A DNA stretch of 64,000 nt from Mycobacterium sp. MFM001. Its GTDB lineage: Bacteria; Actinomycetota; Actinomycetes; Mycobacteriales; Mycobacteriaceae. Position numbers and translations under genes: made by a program. The notes beneath the pieces were generated by a model, which had not been told where the DNA came from, ran no database searches, and saw nothing but the letters and a program-made list of their open reading frames with translations. Each line of letters begins with the position of its first letter. Position 1 is the first letter of the stretch. The stretch lies in the NCBI RefSeq assembly GCF_003402475.1, contig NZ_BFAB01000006.1:186001-250000 (forward strand), in the 5' to 3' direction. Positions 27,598 through 38,353 of the stretch are shown piece by piece.

Positions 27598-28518
27598 CGC
27601 CGCAGTGGCCGCGGTGCACAAAGCAGCGCCGGCGACATGCACGGCGACCAGGACGGGCGGCACCCCGGTGAAGAACTGCACGGTCCCGACCAGGCCCTGG
27701 CCGCAGACCAGCAGCACCAGAACACCCAGCCGCAGCAGCACCGGGTGGGGGGCCTGGACGGCCAGCAGCCCAAAACCCAGCCCGACCAACAGCGCCAGGT
27801 AGGCCACCAGCAGCGACGAATGCATGTGCACCAGCGTGGTGATCTCGACCTTGAGCCGCGGCACGGTGCGCGTCGGGCTGGTGTCGCCGGCGTGCGGACC
27901 GGCCGCGGTGACCAGGGTGCCGGTCACCAGCACGGCGGCCAGTGTGATCGCGCTGAGCAGGGTGAGCCCGCGCAGGGGCTTGACCACTGTGGGGCTGACC
28001 ACCCCGGCGTCGGGTTCGCCGATCTTGACGTAGAGCAGCACGGCCAGCCACACCATCGTCATCGAGGCCAGGAGGTGGACGGCGACCGTCCACCACAACA
28101 GGCCGGTGAGCACGGTGATGCCGCCGATCACGGCCTGCGCCACCGTCGAGGCGGGCATCAGCCACGCGTAGACCTGCACTTCGGCGCGGCGCCGAGCCCT
28201 GGTGACTACGAGCACCGCCAATGCTGCGGCGATCACCACCCCGAAGGTCACCATGCGGTTGCCGAACTCGACGGCCTGGTGGATGCGGGGCACCTCGGCG
28301 ACGGCCACCGGGGTGAAGCTGCCCGGGAAGCACTGCGGCCAGGTCGGACAACCCAATCCGGACGCCGTGACCCGGACGATGGCGCCGGTGACGGCGATGC
28401 CTCCCTGCGTCAGGATGACCAGCGCCGCGATCATCCGCTGCGTGCGCACGCTCGGCATCGGCAGCAGGTCCACCAAACGCAGCAGCCAGCGACCGACGGG
28501 CATCGTCGTGGTCGTCAC
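27547..28518 (-). CDS. ctaA: Haem A synthase (COX15/CtaA)
   Basis: The 323-residue membrane protein converts haem O to haem A for aa3 cytochrome oxidase. About eight hydrophobic segments are visible. Conserved histidine contexts are PRIHQAVEFGNRM and VHMHSSLLVAYLAL, with GLGCPTWPQCFPG giving the extracellular cysteine pair typical of Gram-positive-type CtaA. In M. tuberculosis the same gene (Rv1456c) was long annotated as an antibiotic transporter; the sequence supports haem A synthase. Start GTG 28518, with ATG 28503 as an alternative. It overlaps the convergent Rv1455-like gene by 51 bases. Confidence 0.93.
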   Translation of the reverse strand: MTTTTMPVGRWLLRLVDLLPMPSVRTQRMIAALVILTQGGIAVTGAIVRVTASGLGCPTWPQCFPGSFTPVAVAEVPRIHQAVEFGNRMVTFGVVIAAALAVLVVTRARRRAEVQVYAWLMPASTVAQAVIGGITVLTGLLWWTVAVHLLASMTMVWLAVLLYVKIGEPDAGVVSPTVVKPLRGLTLLSAITLAAVLVTGTLVTAAGPHAGDTSPTRTVPRLKVEITTLVHMHSSLLVAYLALLVGLGFGLLAVQAPHPVLLRLGVLVLLVCGQGLVGTVQFFTGVPPVLVAVHVAGAALCTAATAALWASMRERTQPQPLQS

Positions 28519-28560
28519 GGACCCGATCGTAGGCGACTGAGAACTACAAGCCGTAGTAGG

Positions 28561-28625
28561 GCGCTGAGTGTGTGGTTTCGTACGCGACGCGCCGATGCGG
28601 GCGTATGAATCCGCACACTCGGCGC
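28561..28625. terminator. Long imperfect hairpin between the ABC transporter and ctaA
   Basis: Arms 28561-28585 and 28601-28625 pair over 25 bases with four mismatches around a 15-base loop. The arms carry GAGTGTG/CACACTC. It lies 20 bases after the stop of the ABC permease (minus strand) and 42 bases before the ctaA start, so it can end transcription of the mptB-ABC operon. Similar CGAGTGTG-bearing hairpins occur at 50309-50362 and 60009-60071. Confidence 0.6.
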
Positions 28626-28645
28626 GGGACCGGTCGCGGCCGAAG

Positions 28646-29422
28646 TCAGGTGAAGCGGAACCAGCGCAGGGCGGCCAATCCGCCCAGCGCGCCCCAGACG
28701 GCCAGGACGGCGACGCCGAACCAGTCGACCGACACGCTCATCGCCTGTGACAGCGCTTCGGTGAGCGCTCCGGACGGGGTGAGCCGCGCGGCCCACTTGA
28801 CCGCGGTCGGCACCAGGCTGGTCTCCACGGTCAACGCGCCCAATCCGGCGAAGACGAACCACAGCAGGTTGGCGACGGCCAGCACGATCTCGGCGCGCAG
28901 GGTGCCGCCCAGCAGCAGACCCAGCGCGGCGAACCCGGCGGTGCCCAGTGCGATGATCACGGCGCCCAGCCCCAGCCCTGCGATGTCGGGCCGCCATCCC
29001 AGTCCAAAACCGATGGCCCCCAAGACAATTGCCTGCAGAAAGACGACAGCGACCACGGCCAGCGACTTGCCGGCGATGATCCCCCACACCGGCAGCGCGG
29101 TGGCGCCCAGCCGTTTGAGGGCGCCGTAGCGGCGGTCGAAGGCAACCGCGATCGCCTGGCCGGTGAACGCGGTGGAGATCACCGCGAGCGCCATGATCGC
29201 CGGGACAAAGGTGGCCGCACGGTTGTCGCCGAACGAGCCGAGCGGTAGCAGTGTCAGACCCACCAGCAGCGTGATCGGGATGAACATGGTCAGAAGCAAC
29301 TGCTCGCCGTTGCGCAGCAACAGCTTCAGCTCCAGGCTGAACTGCGCCGCGAGCATCCGCCCGACCGTGTTGGGTCGCGGGTTCGGTGTGAAAGTCCCTG
29401 CGGGAAAAGGCGATTCGGTCAT
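28646..29422 (-). CDS. ABC-2 type transporter permease
   Basis: The 258-residue protein starts MTESPFPAGTFTPNPRPNTV and has six predicted membrane helices (for example LLLTMFIPITLLVGLTLLPL and IAGKSLAVVAVVFLQAIVLG), the layout of DrrB/ABC-2 exporter permeases. ATG 29422 overlaps the stop of the ATPase gene (4 bases), so the two are coupled. It is equivalent to Rv1457c. The exported substrate is unknown. The proximity of mptB makes a cell-envelope precursor or drug plausible but unproven. Confidence 0.9.
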   Translation of the reverse strand: MTESPFPAGTFTPNPRPNTVGRMLAAQFSLELKLLLRNGEQLLLTMFIPITLLVGLTLLPLGSFGDNRAATFVPAIMALAVISTAFTGQAIAVAFDRRYGALKRLGATALPVWGIIAGKSLAVVAVVFLQAIVLGAIGFGLGWRPDIAGLGLGAVIIALGTAGFAALGLLLGGTLRAEIVLAVANLLWFVFAGLGALTVETSLVPTAVKWAARLTPSGALTEALSQAMSVSVDWFGVAVLAVWGALGGLAALRWFRFT

Positions 29423-30351
29423 GATCGCAACTCTCGGCCGGTCAGATCCAAGAACACGTCCTCCAGGCTGCGTTGCTCGACGCGCATGTCGGTGGCCAGC
29501 ACGTCGATTTGCGCGCACCACGCCGTCACCGTGGCCAGCACCTGCGGGTCGACGGGGCCTTCGACCAGATACTCGCCGGGCGCCAGCTCGCTGGCCCGGT
29601 AGTTCTCCGGCAGCGCGGAGATCAGCAGCGACAGGTCCAGCCGCGGCGGTGCGCTGAACCGCAACTGGTCTTTGGCGCCGCTGCGCATCAGCTCGGCCGG
29701 CGTGCCGGCGGCCACCGCCGCTCCGTGGTCGATGATCACCAGCCGGTCGGCCAGTTCCTCGGCCTCCTTGAGCTGGTGAGTGGTCAACACCACGGTCACG
29801 CCGTCGCGGCGCAGCGCGTCGATCAGCTCCCACACCAGCAGCCGGGCATGCGCATCCATGCCGGCGGTCGGCTCGTCGAGGAAAACCAGCTCGGGACGGC
29901 CGACCAGCGCGCAGGCCAGCGCCAGCCGCTGCTGCTGGCCGCCGGACAGCCGCCGGTAGGTGGTGCGGGCGGCGTCGGTCAGACCCAGCGTGGTCAGCAG
30001 CCAATCGGGGTCCAGCGGGTCGGCGGCATAAGCAGCCACCAGCTGGAGCATCTCGCCGGCGCGGGCGGCCGGGTAGCCGCCGCCGCCCTGCAGCATCACC
30101 CCGATGCGTTCGCGCAGCCGCGCATTGTCGGCGATCGGGTCCAGGCCCAGCACCTCGATGGTGCCGGCGTCGGGGCGGACGAAGCCCTCGCACATCTCGA
30201 CCGTCGTCGTCTTGCCGGCCCCGTTGGGACCCAGCAACGCGAACACCTCGGCGGCGTGTACCTCGAGGTCGAGGCCGTCCACCGCCGTCGTCGACCCGTA
30301 CCGCTTGGATACCCCGCGCAGCCGCAGCGGGATGTTCGAGGCGGAGGTCAC
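29419..30351 (-). CDS. ABC transporter ATP-binding protein (DrrA-like)
   Basis: The 310-residue ATPase has Walker A GPNGAGKTTTV near residue 40, the signature RLSGGQQQRLALA, Walker B LVFLDEPTAGMD and a switch His in VLTTHQLKEAEEL. The C-terminal 90 residues follow the DrrA type, in which an extension contacts the permease. It overlaps the permease downstream and mptB upstream by 4 bases each, giving a three-gene coupled operon on the minus strand. It corresponds to Rv1458c. Confidence 0.93.
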   Translation of the reverse strand: MTSASNIPLRLRGVSKRYGSTTAVDGLDLEVHAAEVFALLGPNGAGKTTTVEMCEGFVRPDAGTIEVLGLDPIADNARLRERIGVMLQGGGGYPAARAGEMLQLVAAYAADPLDPDWLLTTLGLTDAARTTYRRLSGGQQQRLALACALVGRPELVFLDEPTAGMDAHARLLVWELIDALRRDGVTVVLTTHQLKEAEELADRLVIIDHGAAVAAGTPAELMRSGAKDQLRFSAPPRLDLSLLISALPENYRASELAPGEYLVEGPVDPQVLATVTAWCAQIDVLATDMRVEQRSLEDVFLDLTGRELRS

Positions 30352-32048
30352 GGGGACTCAGCGTAAGCGCCGGGTACCGGCGCGGGCTCCCGGGTCTCGG
30401 TGTCGCTCAGCACATCCGGGGACAGCGCGTCGTGCAGCAGCTCGGCGCCCTCGGCGCGAATTTGGCGCCACGGCAGGCGGGTGTAGGTCGTTGCGATCAG
30501 CAGCAGGACGATGATCGTGCTGGCCACCGTGGCATCGACGATCTGGAACAACGCGAAGCGGTCGCCGTTGGCGGTGGGCCCGAAGACGCCGACGACGATC
30601 GTGACGCCGATCGCCGCGATCCGGAAGCCGGCGCGGGTGGCCCAGGCGGCCAGCGGGATGATCGCCCACAACAGGTACCACGGCTGCACCACCGGGAACA
30701 GCAGCACCGTGACGCCGAGCGCGACGCCCAGCCCGCCGACGGGATGCAGCCTGCCGCGGAAGACCGCCCACAACAGCCAGCACACCATCACCGCGATGAT
30801 CAGCACGCCGATGCCACGGGTCAGCGACAACACAGCGGTGGTGTGATCACCCAGGCCCAGCAGGATGCCGACCTGCCCGGTGCCCAGCGCCAACAGCGTC
30901 GGCGGCGACATCCAGCTGCGGACGACGTTAGCGGTGCCGAGGGTGAAGACCCAGCCGAAGCCCAGCCGGCTGGCCCAGCCGACCAGCGCCATCACGGCCA
31001 GCGCCAAGCCCGCCATCAGCCCGCCGGCCAGCAGGAACGCCCGCACGCTGCTGCCCCAGCGGCAGGCCAGCGCCATCGCGACGAACCCCAACGCTAGCAG
31101 CGACGGCAGCTTCACCTGCGAGGACAGCGTGATCAGGATCGCTCCGACCAGAAGCTCGACCAGCGGCACCCACTCGTGCCAGTGGCGCCGATGTTCGGGA
31201 ATCAGCCGCCGTGTCGAGTCCACGCCCCGCAAGGCGAATTCGGTGCCGGTGAGCATCAGCCCGAGCATCAGCGCCTCGTTGTGGATGCCGGCGACCAGAT
31301 GCATGATCAGCAGCGGGTTGGCGGCGCCCAGCCACAGCGCGCTGACCTCGGCGACTCCGCAGCGCCGGGCCAGTCGCGGGGTCGCCCACACGATCAGACC
31401 CACGCCGGCCAGCACCACCAATCGGTGACACAACACCGCGGCGACGAGGTTTTCGCCGGTCAGCGCCGAAATCCCGCGCCCGACCCACAAGAACAGCGGC
31501 CCATAGGGGGCCGGGGTCTCGCGCCACAGGCTGGGCACCGACAGCGTGAACACATGACCGAGGCCCAGGCCGGGAGCAGGCCCCACCCGGTAGGGGTCGA
31601 GCCCCTCGCGGCAGATCTGGCTTTGCGCCAGATAGGAGTAGACGTCCTTGCTGTACATCGGGGGCGCCACTAGCAGCGGGATGGTCCACAGCAGCAGGGT
31701 GCGGTCCAGCTCGCCGCGCGACATACGCCGATCGCCCAGCGCGAAGCGTCCCAGCATCAGCCAGGCCAGCGCCATCATCACCGCGCCGGTGGTGGTCATC
31801 GTCAACGAGACCGTCTGAATGCGCGACGGCAGGTTGAGGAGCCGGACCCCGAACGACGGGTCCTGCACCACCGGCCGCGCCCCGGCACCCAGCGCGCCGA
31901 TCGCCATCAATACCGTGCCGGCGCCGCCGAACAGCCGAGTGCGGCGTACCGCGACCAGCTCGCCGGCGTCGAGCGGCGGCCCGACGGTCTGTTCGTCGCC
32001 ATGCCAGCGGGCAATCGACGAACTCAGGGTGTGGTGGCGGGCAGCCAT
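30348..32048 (-). CDS. mptB: Alpha-(1->6) mannopyranosyltransferase MptB
   Basis: The 566-residue protein has about 12-14 hydrophobic segments and resembles the GT-C fold polyprenyl-phosphomannose-dependent transferases. The equivalent M. tuberculosis gene Rv1459c encodes MptB, which in Corynebacterium initiates the alpha-1,6 mannan core of lipomannan/lipoarabinomannan. An early extracytoplasmic loop with the acidic residues expected of GT-C enzymes is present (MYSKDVYSYLAQSQICREGL). Start ATG 32048 is divergent from sufR with about 70 bases between them. It is the first gene of an operon with the ABC exporter. Confidence 0.9.
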   Translation of the reverse strand: MAARHHTLSSSIARWHGDEQTVGPPLDAGELVAVRRTRLFGGAGTVLMAIGALGAGARPVVQDPSFGVRLLNLPSRIQTVSLTMTTTGAVMMALAWLMLGRFALGDRRMSRGELDRTLLLWTIPLLVAPPMYSKDVYSYLAQSQICREGLDPYRVGPAPGLGLGHVFTLSVPSLWRETPAPYGPLFLWVGRGISALTGENLVAAVLCHRLVVLAGVGLIVWATPRLARRCGVAEVSALWLGAANPLLIMHLVAGIHNEALMLGLMLTGTEFALRGVDSTRRLIPEHRRHWHEWVPLVELLVGAILITLSSQVKLPSLLALGFVAMALACRWGSSVRAFLLAGGLMAGLALAVMALVGWASRLGFGWVFTLGTANVVRSWMSPPTLLALGTGQVGILLGLGDHTTAVLSLTRGIGVLIIAVMVCWLLWAVFRGRLHPVGGLGVALGVTVLLFPVVQPWYLLWAIIPLAAWATRAGFRIAAIGVTIVVGVFGPTANGDRFALFQIVDATVASTIIVLLLIATTYTRLPWRQIRAEGAELLHDALSPDVLSDTETREPAPVPGAYAESP

Positions 32049-32107
32049 CAGTGCAGCGTAACTGCCGGGCAGGTGGGTCCAGCTGGACCGGTCGCCGGAA
32101 TTGCGTC

Positions 32108-32122
32108 ACACTGGTGTTGTGA
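32108..32122 (+). promoter_or_regulatory. SufR operator
   Basis: ACACT (32108-32112) and TGTGA (32118-32122) are separated by five bases, exactly the ACACT-N5-TGTGA palindrome I recall as the M. tuberculosis SufR binding site upstream of the suf operon. The GTG start proposed for sufR (32119-32121) lies inside the right half-site. Binding would therefore block the very start of the operon, consistent with autorepression and with a leaderless or near-leaderless transcript. It also sits in the mptB/sufR divergent region. Confidence 0.8.
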
Positions 32123-32853
32123 AAATCCCGTCGGATGCGGCACTGGCCGCAGCTTCGACGCACGACGGCCACACCCGAAGCGCCGTCGTGCGGTTGTTGC
32201 TGGAATCCGGGACTATCACAGCAGGGCAGATCGGTGACCGGCTCGGGCTGTCCGCGGCCGGGGTGCGGCGCCACCTGGACGCCCTGATCGACGCCGGCGA
32301 GGCCGAGTCGGTTCCCGCCGCCGCCTGGCAGCAGGTGGGCCGGGGACGCCCGGCGAAGCGGTACCGGCTGACCGCGGCCGGTCGCGCGAAGCTGGACCAC
32401 AGCTACGACGACTTGGCGTCGGCGGCGATGCGTCAGTTGCGGGAGATCGGCGGCGAGGATGCGGTCCGCAAGTTCGCCCGGCAGCGCATCGACAGCATTC
32501 TGTCCGATGCGGCGGCGCCCGAGGCCGACGTCGAGGGTAAGGCCGACCGCGTCGCGGCGGCACTGAGCAAGGCCGGGTACGTCACCACCACCACGCGGGT
32601 GGACGGCCCGATCCACGGTGTGCAGATCTGCCAGCACCACTGCCCGGTGTCGCATGTGGCCGAGGAGTTCCCGGAGCTGTGCGAGACCGAGCTGCAGGCG
32701 ATGTCCGAGGTGCTCGGCACTCACGTGCAGCGGCTGGCGACGATCGTCAACGGCGACTGCGCGTGCACCACGCACGTCCCGCTGAACCCTGAGCAGTCCC
32801 TTCGGCGCACAGCCCGCGCCGAAGCCCCCACGAGCAAGCAAGGAGCGTCGTAG
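32119..32853 (+). CDS. sufR: SufR, Fe-S-sensing repressor of the suf operon
   Basis: The 244-residue protein (from GTG 32119, MKIPSDAALAAASTHDGHTR) has an N-terminal winged helix-turn-helix (TITAGQIGDRLGLSAAGVRR) and a C-terminal cysteine cluster: ICQHHCPVSH, ELCETEL and GDCACTTH supply the candidate ligands of the regulatory 4Fe-4S cluster. Cluster-loaded SufR represses suf genes; loss of the cluster relieves repression. A TTG at 32101 is the only longer start in frame. sufB begins directly after its stop, so sufR heads a seven-gene operon equivalent to Rv1460-Rv1466. Confidence 0.94.
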   Translation: MKIPSDAALAAASTHDGHTRSAVVRLLLESGTITAGQIGDRLGLSAAGVRRHLDALIDAGEAESVPAAAWQQVGRGRPAKRYRLTAAGRAKLDHSYDDLASAAMRQLREIGGEDAVRKFARQRIDSILSDAAAPEADVEGKADRVAAALSKAGYVTTTTRVDGPIHGVQICQHHCPVSHVAEEFPELCETELQAMSEVLGTHVQRLATIVNGDCACTTHVPLNPEQSLRRTARAEAPTSKQGAS

Positions 32854-34314
32854 ATGACGACCACCCCTGAGGTTCGCCCGATAGGTGGCCCCTTGGCCAA
32901 AGAAGCGTTGTCCCAGGAAGAGGCCATCGCTTCGCTGGGCCGGTACGGCTACGGCTGGGCCGACTCCGACGTCGCGGGCGCGAGCGCGCAGCGTGGCTTG
33001 TCCGAGGCTGTGGTGCGCGACATTTCGGCCAAGAAGAACGAGCCGGAATGGATGCTGGAGAACCGGCTCAAGGCCCTGCGCATCTTCGAGCGCAAGCCGA
33101 TGCCGAAGTGGGGCTCCAACCTCGAGGGCATCGACTTCGACAACATCAAGTACTTCGTGCGCTCCACGGAGAAGCAGGCGGCCACGTGGGATGACTTGCC
33201 GGAAGACATCCGCAACACCTACGACAGGCTGGGCATCCCGGAAGCCGAGAAGCAGCGTCTGGTTGCCGGGGTAGCGGCCCAGTACGAGTCCGAGGTCGTT
33301 TACCACCAGATCCGCGAAGACCTTGAGTCCCAAGGGGTTATCTTCCTCGACACCGACACCGGCCTGCGGGAACACCCCGACATCTTCAAGGAGTACTTCG
33401 GCACGGTGATCCCGGCGGGGGACAACAAGTTCTCTGCCTTGAACACTGCGGTGTGGAGTGGCGGCTCGTTCATTTACGTCCCGCCCGGCGTACACGTCGA
33501 TATTCCGTTGCAGGCCTACTTCCGGATCAACACCGAGAACATGGGTCAGTTCGAGCGGACGCTGATCATCGTCGACGAGGGCGCCTACGTGCACTACGTC
33601 GAGGGCTGCACCGCTCCGATCTACAAGTCGGACTCGCTGCACTCGGCGGTGGTGGAGATCATCGTAAAGCCCGGTGGCCGTTGCCGTTACACGACGATCC
33701 AGAACTGGTCGAACAACGTCTACAACCTGGTCACCAAGCGGGCGCGCGCCGAAGCCGGCGCCACCATGGAGTGGGTCGACGGCAACATCGGCTCGAAGGT
33801 CACTATGAAGTACCCGGCCGTGTGGATGACCGGCGAGCACGCCAAGGGCGAGGTGCTCTCGGTGGCGTTCGCAGGCGAGGGCCAGCACCAGGACACCGGC
33901 GCCAAGATGCTGCACCTGGCGCCGAACACGTCGAGCAACATCGTGTCCAAGTCGGTGGCCCGCGGCGGCGGCCGGGCGTCCTACCGCGGCCTGGTCCAGG
34001 TGAACAAGGGTGCGCACGGATCGCGCTCGAGCGTGAAATGCGATGCGCTGCTGGTCGATACGGTCAGCCGCAGCGACACCTACCCGTATGTCGACATCCG
34101 CGAAGACGACGTGACGATGGGCCACGAGGCCACCGTGTCCAAGGTCAGCGAGAACCAGCTGTTCTACCTGATGAGTCGCGGGCTGACCGAGGACGAGGCA
34201 ATGGCGATGGTGGTGCGCGGCTTCGTGGAGCCCATCGCCAAGGAGCTGCCGATGGAATACGCGCTGGAGCTCAACCGGCTGATCGAGCTGCAGATGGAAG
34301 GCGCGGTCGGCTAG
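32854..34314 (+). CDS. sufB: SufB Fe-S scaffold protein, intein-free
   Basis: The 486-residue protein is a complete SufB, scaffold of the SufBCD complex on which Fe-S clusters are built. Conserved stretches are [40 protein letters not shown] and the C-terminal [21 protein letters not shown]. tuberculosis SufB (Rv1461) is an 846-residue precursor interrupted by an intein; here that region reads through without insertion and the length is that of mature SufB. The ATG is preceded by AAGGAGCG at the end of sufR. Its TAG overlaps the GTG of sufD. Confidence 0.97.
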   Translation: MTTTPEVRPIGGPLAKEALSQEEAIASLGRYGYGWADSDVAGASAQRGLSEAVVRDISAKKNEPEWMLENRLKALRIFERKPMPKWGSNLEGIDFDNIKYFVRSTEKQAATWDDLPEDIRNTYDRLGIPEAEKQRLVAGVAAQYESEVVYHQIREDLESQGVIFLDTDTGLREHPDIFKEYFGTVIPAGDNKFSALNTAVWSGGSFIYVPPGVHVDIPLQAYFRINTENMGQFERTLIIVDEGAYVHYVEGCTAPIYKSDSLHSAVVEIIVKPGGRCRYTTIQNWSNNVYNLVTKRARAEAGATMEWVDGNIGSKVTMKYPAVWMTGEHAKGEVLSVAFAGEGQHQDTGAKMLHLAPNTSSNIVSKSVARGGGRASYRGLVQVNKGAHGSRSSVKCDALLVDTVSRSDTYPYVDIREDDVTMGHEATVSKVSENQLFYLMSRGLTEDEAMAMVVRGFVEPIAKELPMEYALELNRLIELQMEGAVG

Positions 34315-35485
34315 TGGCGAATCTGACCGAAGCGGTTGAGGGTTCGGCCCTGACCGCAGCCAACAAGGGCGAGGTTTTCACCTCGTTCGACGTCGACGCC
34401 TTCGAAGTGCCGCACGGCCGCGACGAGATCTGGCGGTTCACCCCCTTGCGGCGGTTGCGCGGCCTGCACGACGGGTCGGCGCGGGCCACCGGCAGCGCGA
34501 AAGTTACCGTCGCCGAACGTCCCGGCGTCACCGTGGAGACGGTGCGGCGCGGCGACGAGCGGCTGGGACAAGGCGGCATACCCGCTGACCGGGTTGCCGC
34601 GCAAGCGTTTTCGTCGTTCAACTCCGCGACGGTAGTGACGGTGAACACCGCCGAGCCGGTCGACATCGCGATCGAGGGCCCCGGCGAGGGCGCAACCGCA
34701 TACGGCCACCTGCAAATCCGGGTGGAAGAGCTCGCCGAGGCCGTCGTCGTCGTCGACCACCGCGGCAGCGGAACCTACGCCGACAACGTCGAATTCGTCG
34801 TCGACGACGCTGCCCGGCTGACGGTGGTGTGGATCGCCGACTGGGCCGACGACGCGGTGCACGTCAGCGCGCATCACGCCCGGCTGGGCAAGGACGCGGT
34901 GCTGCGGCACGTCGCGGTCACCCTGGGTGGTGAGCTGGTGCGGATGTCGGCCAATGTCCGATTCGCCGGGCCGGGCGGCGACGCCGAGCTCCTCGGCCTG
35001 TACTTCGCCGACGACGGCCAGCATCTCGAGTCACGGCTGCTGGTCGACCACGCTCACCCCGACTGCAAGTCCAACGCCCTGTACAAGGGTGCGCTGCAAG
35101 GAGATCCGGACTCGAATCTGCCCGACGCGCACACCGTCTGGGTGGGCGACGTGCTGATTCGCGCAGAAGCCACCGGCACCGACACCTTCGAGGTGAACCG
35201 CAACCTGGTGCTCACCGACGGCGCGCGTGCCGACTCGGTGCCCAACCTGGAGATCGAGACCGGCGAAATCGTCGGCGCCGGACACGCCAGCGCCACCGGA
35301 CGATTCGACGACGAGCAACTGTTCTACCTGCGCTCCCGCGGCATCCCCGAGGAGCAGGCCCGCCGCTTGGTGGTGCGTGGTTTCTTCAACGAGATCATCG
35401 CCAAGATCGCGGTGCCCGAGGTGCGGGAGCGCCTGACCAACGCCATCGAACACGAACTGGCCATTACGGAGAAGACAACAGCCTC

Positions 35486-35489
<4 letters not shown>
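34314..35489 (+). CDS. sufD: SufD Fe-S assembly protein
   Basis: The 391-residue SufB paralogue completes the SufBC2D complex. It starts at GTG 34314 (MANLTEAVEGSALTAANKGE), overlapping the sufB stop as TAGTG. The N-terminal region contains DEIWRFTPLRRLRGLHDGSA, and the C-terminal beta-helix region includes ARADSVPNLEIETGEIVGAG with ATGRFDDEQLFYLRSRGIPE, typical of SufD. A longer open frame upstream runs antisense-like through sufB and is not real. sufC starts 4 bases before its stop. Confidence 0.96.
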
Positions 35490-37503
<2,014 letters not shown>

Positions 37504-37505
37504 GC

Positions 37506-37982
37506 ATGCGTCTCGAGCAGATCTATCAGGACGTGATCCTCGACCACTACAAGCATCCCCAGCACCGCGGGCTGCGGGAACCGTTCGCCGCCCAGGTGTA
37601 TCACGTCAACCCGGTCTGCGGCGACGAGGTGACGCTGCGCGTGGCGCTGTCCGACGACGGCGATCACATCGCCGACGTCTCCTACGACGGGCACGGCTGT
37701 TCGATCAGCCAGGCCGCCACCTCGGTACTCACCGAGCAGGTGATCGGCCAAAGCGTCGGCCAGGCGCTCAAGACCGTCGCCGCGTTCACCGAGATGGTCT
37801 CGTCGCGGGGAACAGTGGAGGGCGACGAGGAGGTGCTGGGCGACGGCGTCGCTTTCGCCGGGGTCGCCAAATACCCGGCGCGGGTGAAATGCGCGCTGCT
37901 CGGCTGGATGGCATTCAAAGACGCACTGGCCCAGGCCAGCGCAAAGGAGGTAACGGATGAGCGAGACCGCCGCACCGGATAA
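37506..37982 (+). CDS. sufU: SufU zinc-dependent sulfurtransferase
   Basis: The 158-residue protein is IscU-like. Three conserved cysteines, in NPVCGDEVTLRV, YDGHGCSISQAA and RVKCALLGWMAF, plus the Asp of the first motif, fit the zinc site of SufU proteins, which accept sulfur from SufS in Gram-positive and actinobacterial systems. The 18-residue insertion between the second and third cysteine that separates SufU from IscU appears present. The last 26 bases overlap sufT. Equivalent to Rv1465. Confidence 0.95.
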   Translation: MRLEQIYQDVILDHYKHPQHRGLREPFAAQVYHVNPVCGDEVTLRVALSDDGDHIADVSYDGHGCSISQAATSVLTEQVIGQSVGQALKTVAAFTEMVSSRGTVEGDEEVLGDGVAFAGVAKYPARVKCALLGWMAFKDALAQASAKEVTDERDRRTG

Positions 37983-38304
37983 CGAACTGCTCGCCGACAT
38001 CGAGGAGGCGATGCGCGACGTCGTCGACCCCGAACTGGGCATCAACGTCGTCGACCTGGGACTGGTCTACGGGCTGAACCTGGAAGAAGGCGACGAGGGC
38101 ACCGTCGCGCTGATCGACATGACGCTGACCTCGCCGGCCTGCCCGTTGACCGATGTCATCGAAGACCAGTCGCGGTCCGCGCTGATCGGCGCCGGCTTAG
38201 TCGACGAGCTGCGGATCAACTGGGTGTGGAACCCGCCGTGGGGCCCGGACAAGATCACCGACGACGGTCGCGACCAGCTGCGGGCGCTCGGCTTCACGGT
38301 CTGA
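37957..38304 (+). CDS. sufT: SufT (DUF59/MIP18) Fe-S maturation protein
   Basis: The 115-residue DUF59 protein begins [20 protein letters not shown]. It contains [20 protein letters not shown] and the conserved cysteine motif [13 protein letters not shown], followed by [18 protein letters not shown]. SufT proteins help in Fe-S cluster maturation or delivery. It overlaps sufU by 26 bases, ends the suf operon and has AAGGAGG upstream. Equivalent to Rv1466. In M. tuberculosis fadE15, a PE_PGRS gene and ctpD come next; here the gene order breaks and accessory genes follow. Confidence 0.95.
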   Translation: MSETAAPDNELLADIEEAMRDVVDPELGINVVDLGLVYGLNLEEGDEGTVALIDMTLTSPACPLTDVIEDQSRSALIGAGLVDELRINWVWNPPWGPDKITDDGRDQLRALGFTV

Positions 38305-38353
38305 ACGGCCGTTTTCTCCTCGCGGCGGCCCCCGTCGTGGCTACTCTGGGGCT

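Noticed and set aside
30928..34125. A 1065-codon open frame on the minus strand across mptB and the start of the suf operon
   Set aside because: It is antisense to mptB, sufR and sufB in a GC-rich genome where codon bias keeps the opposite strand open. Its translation is Arg/Gly/His-rich without any recognisable domain.
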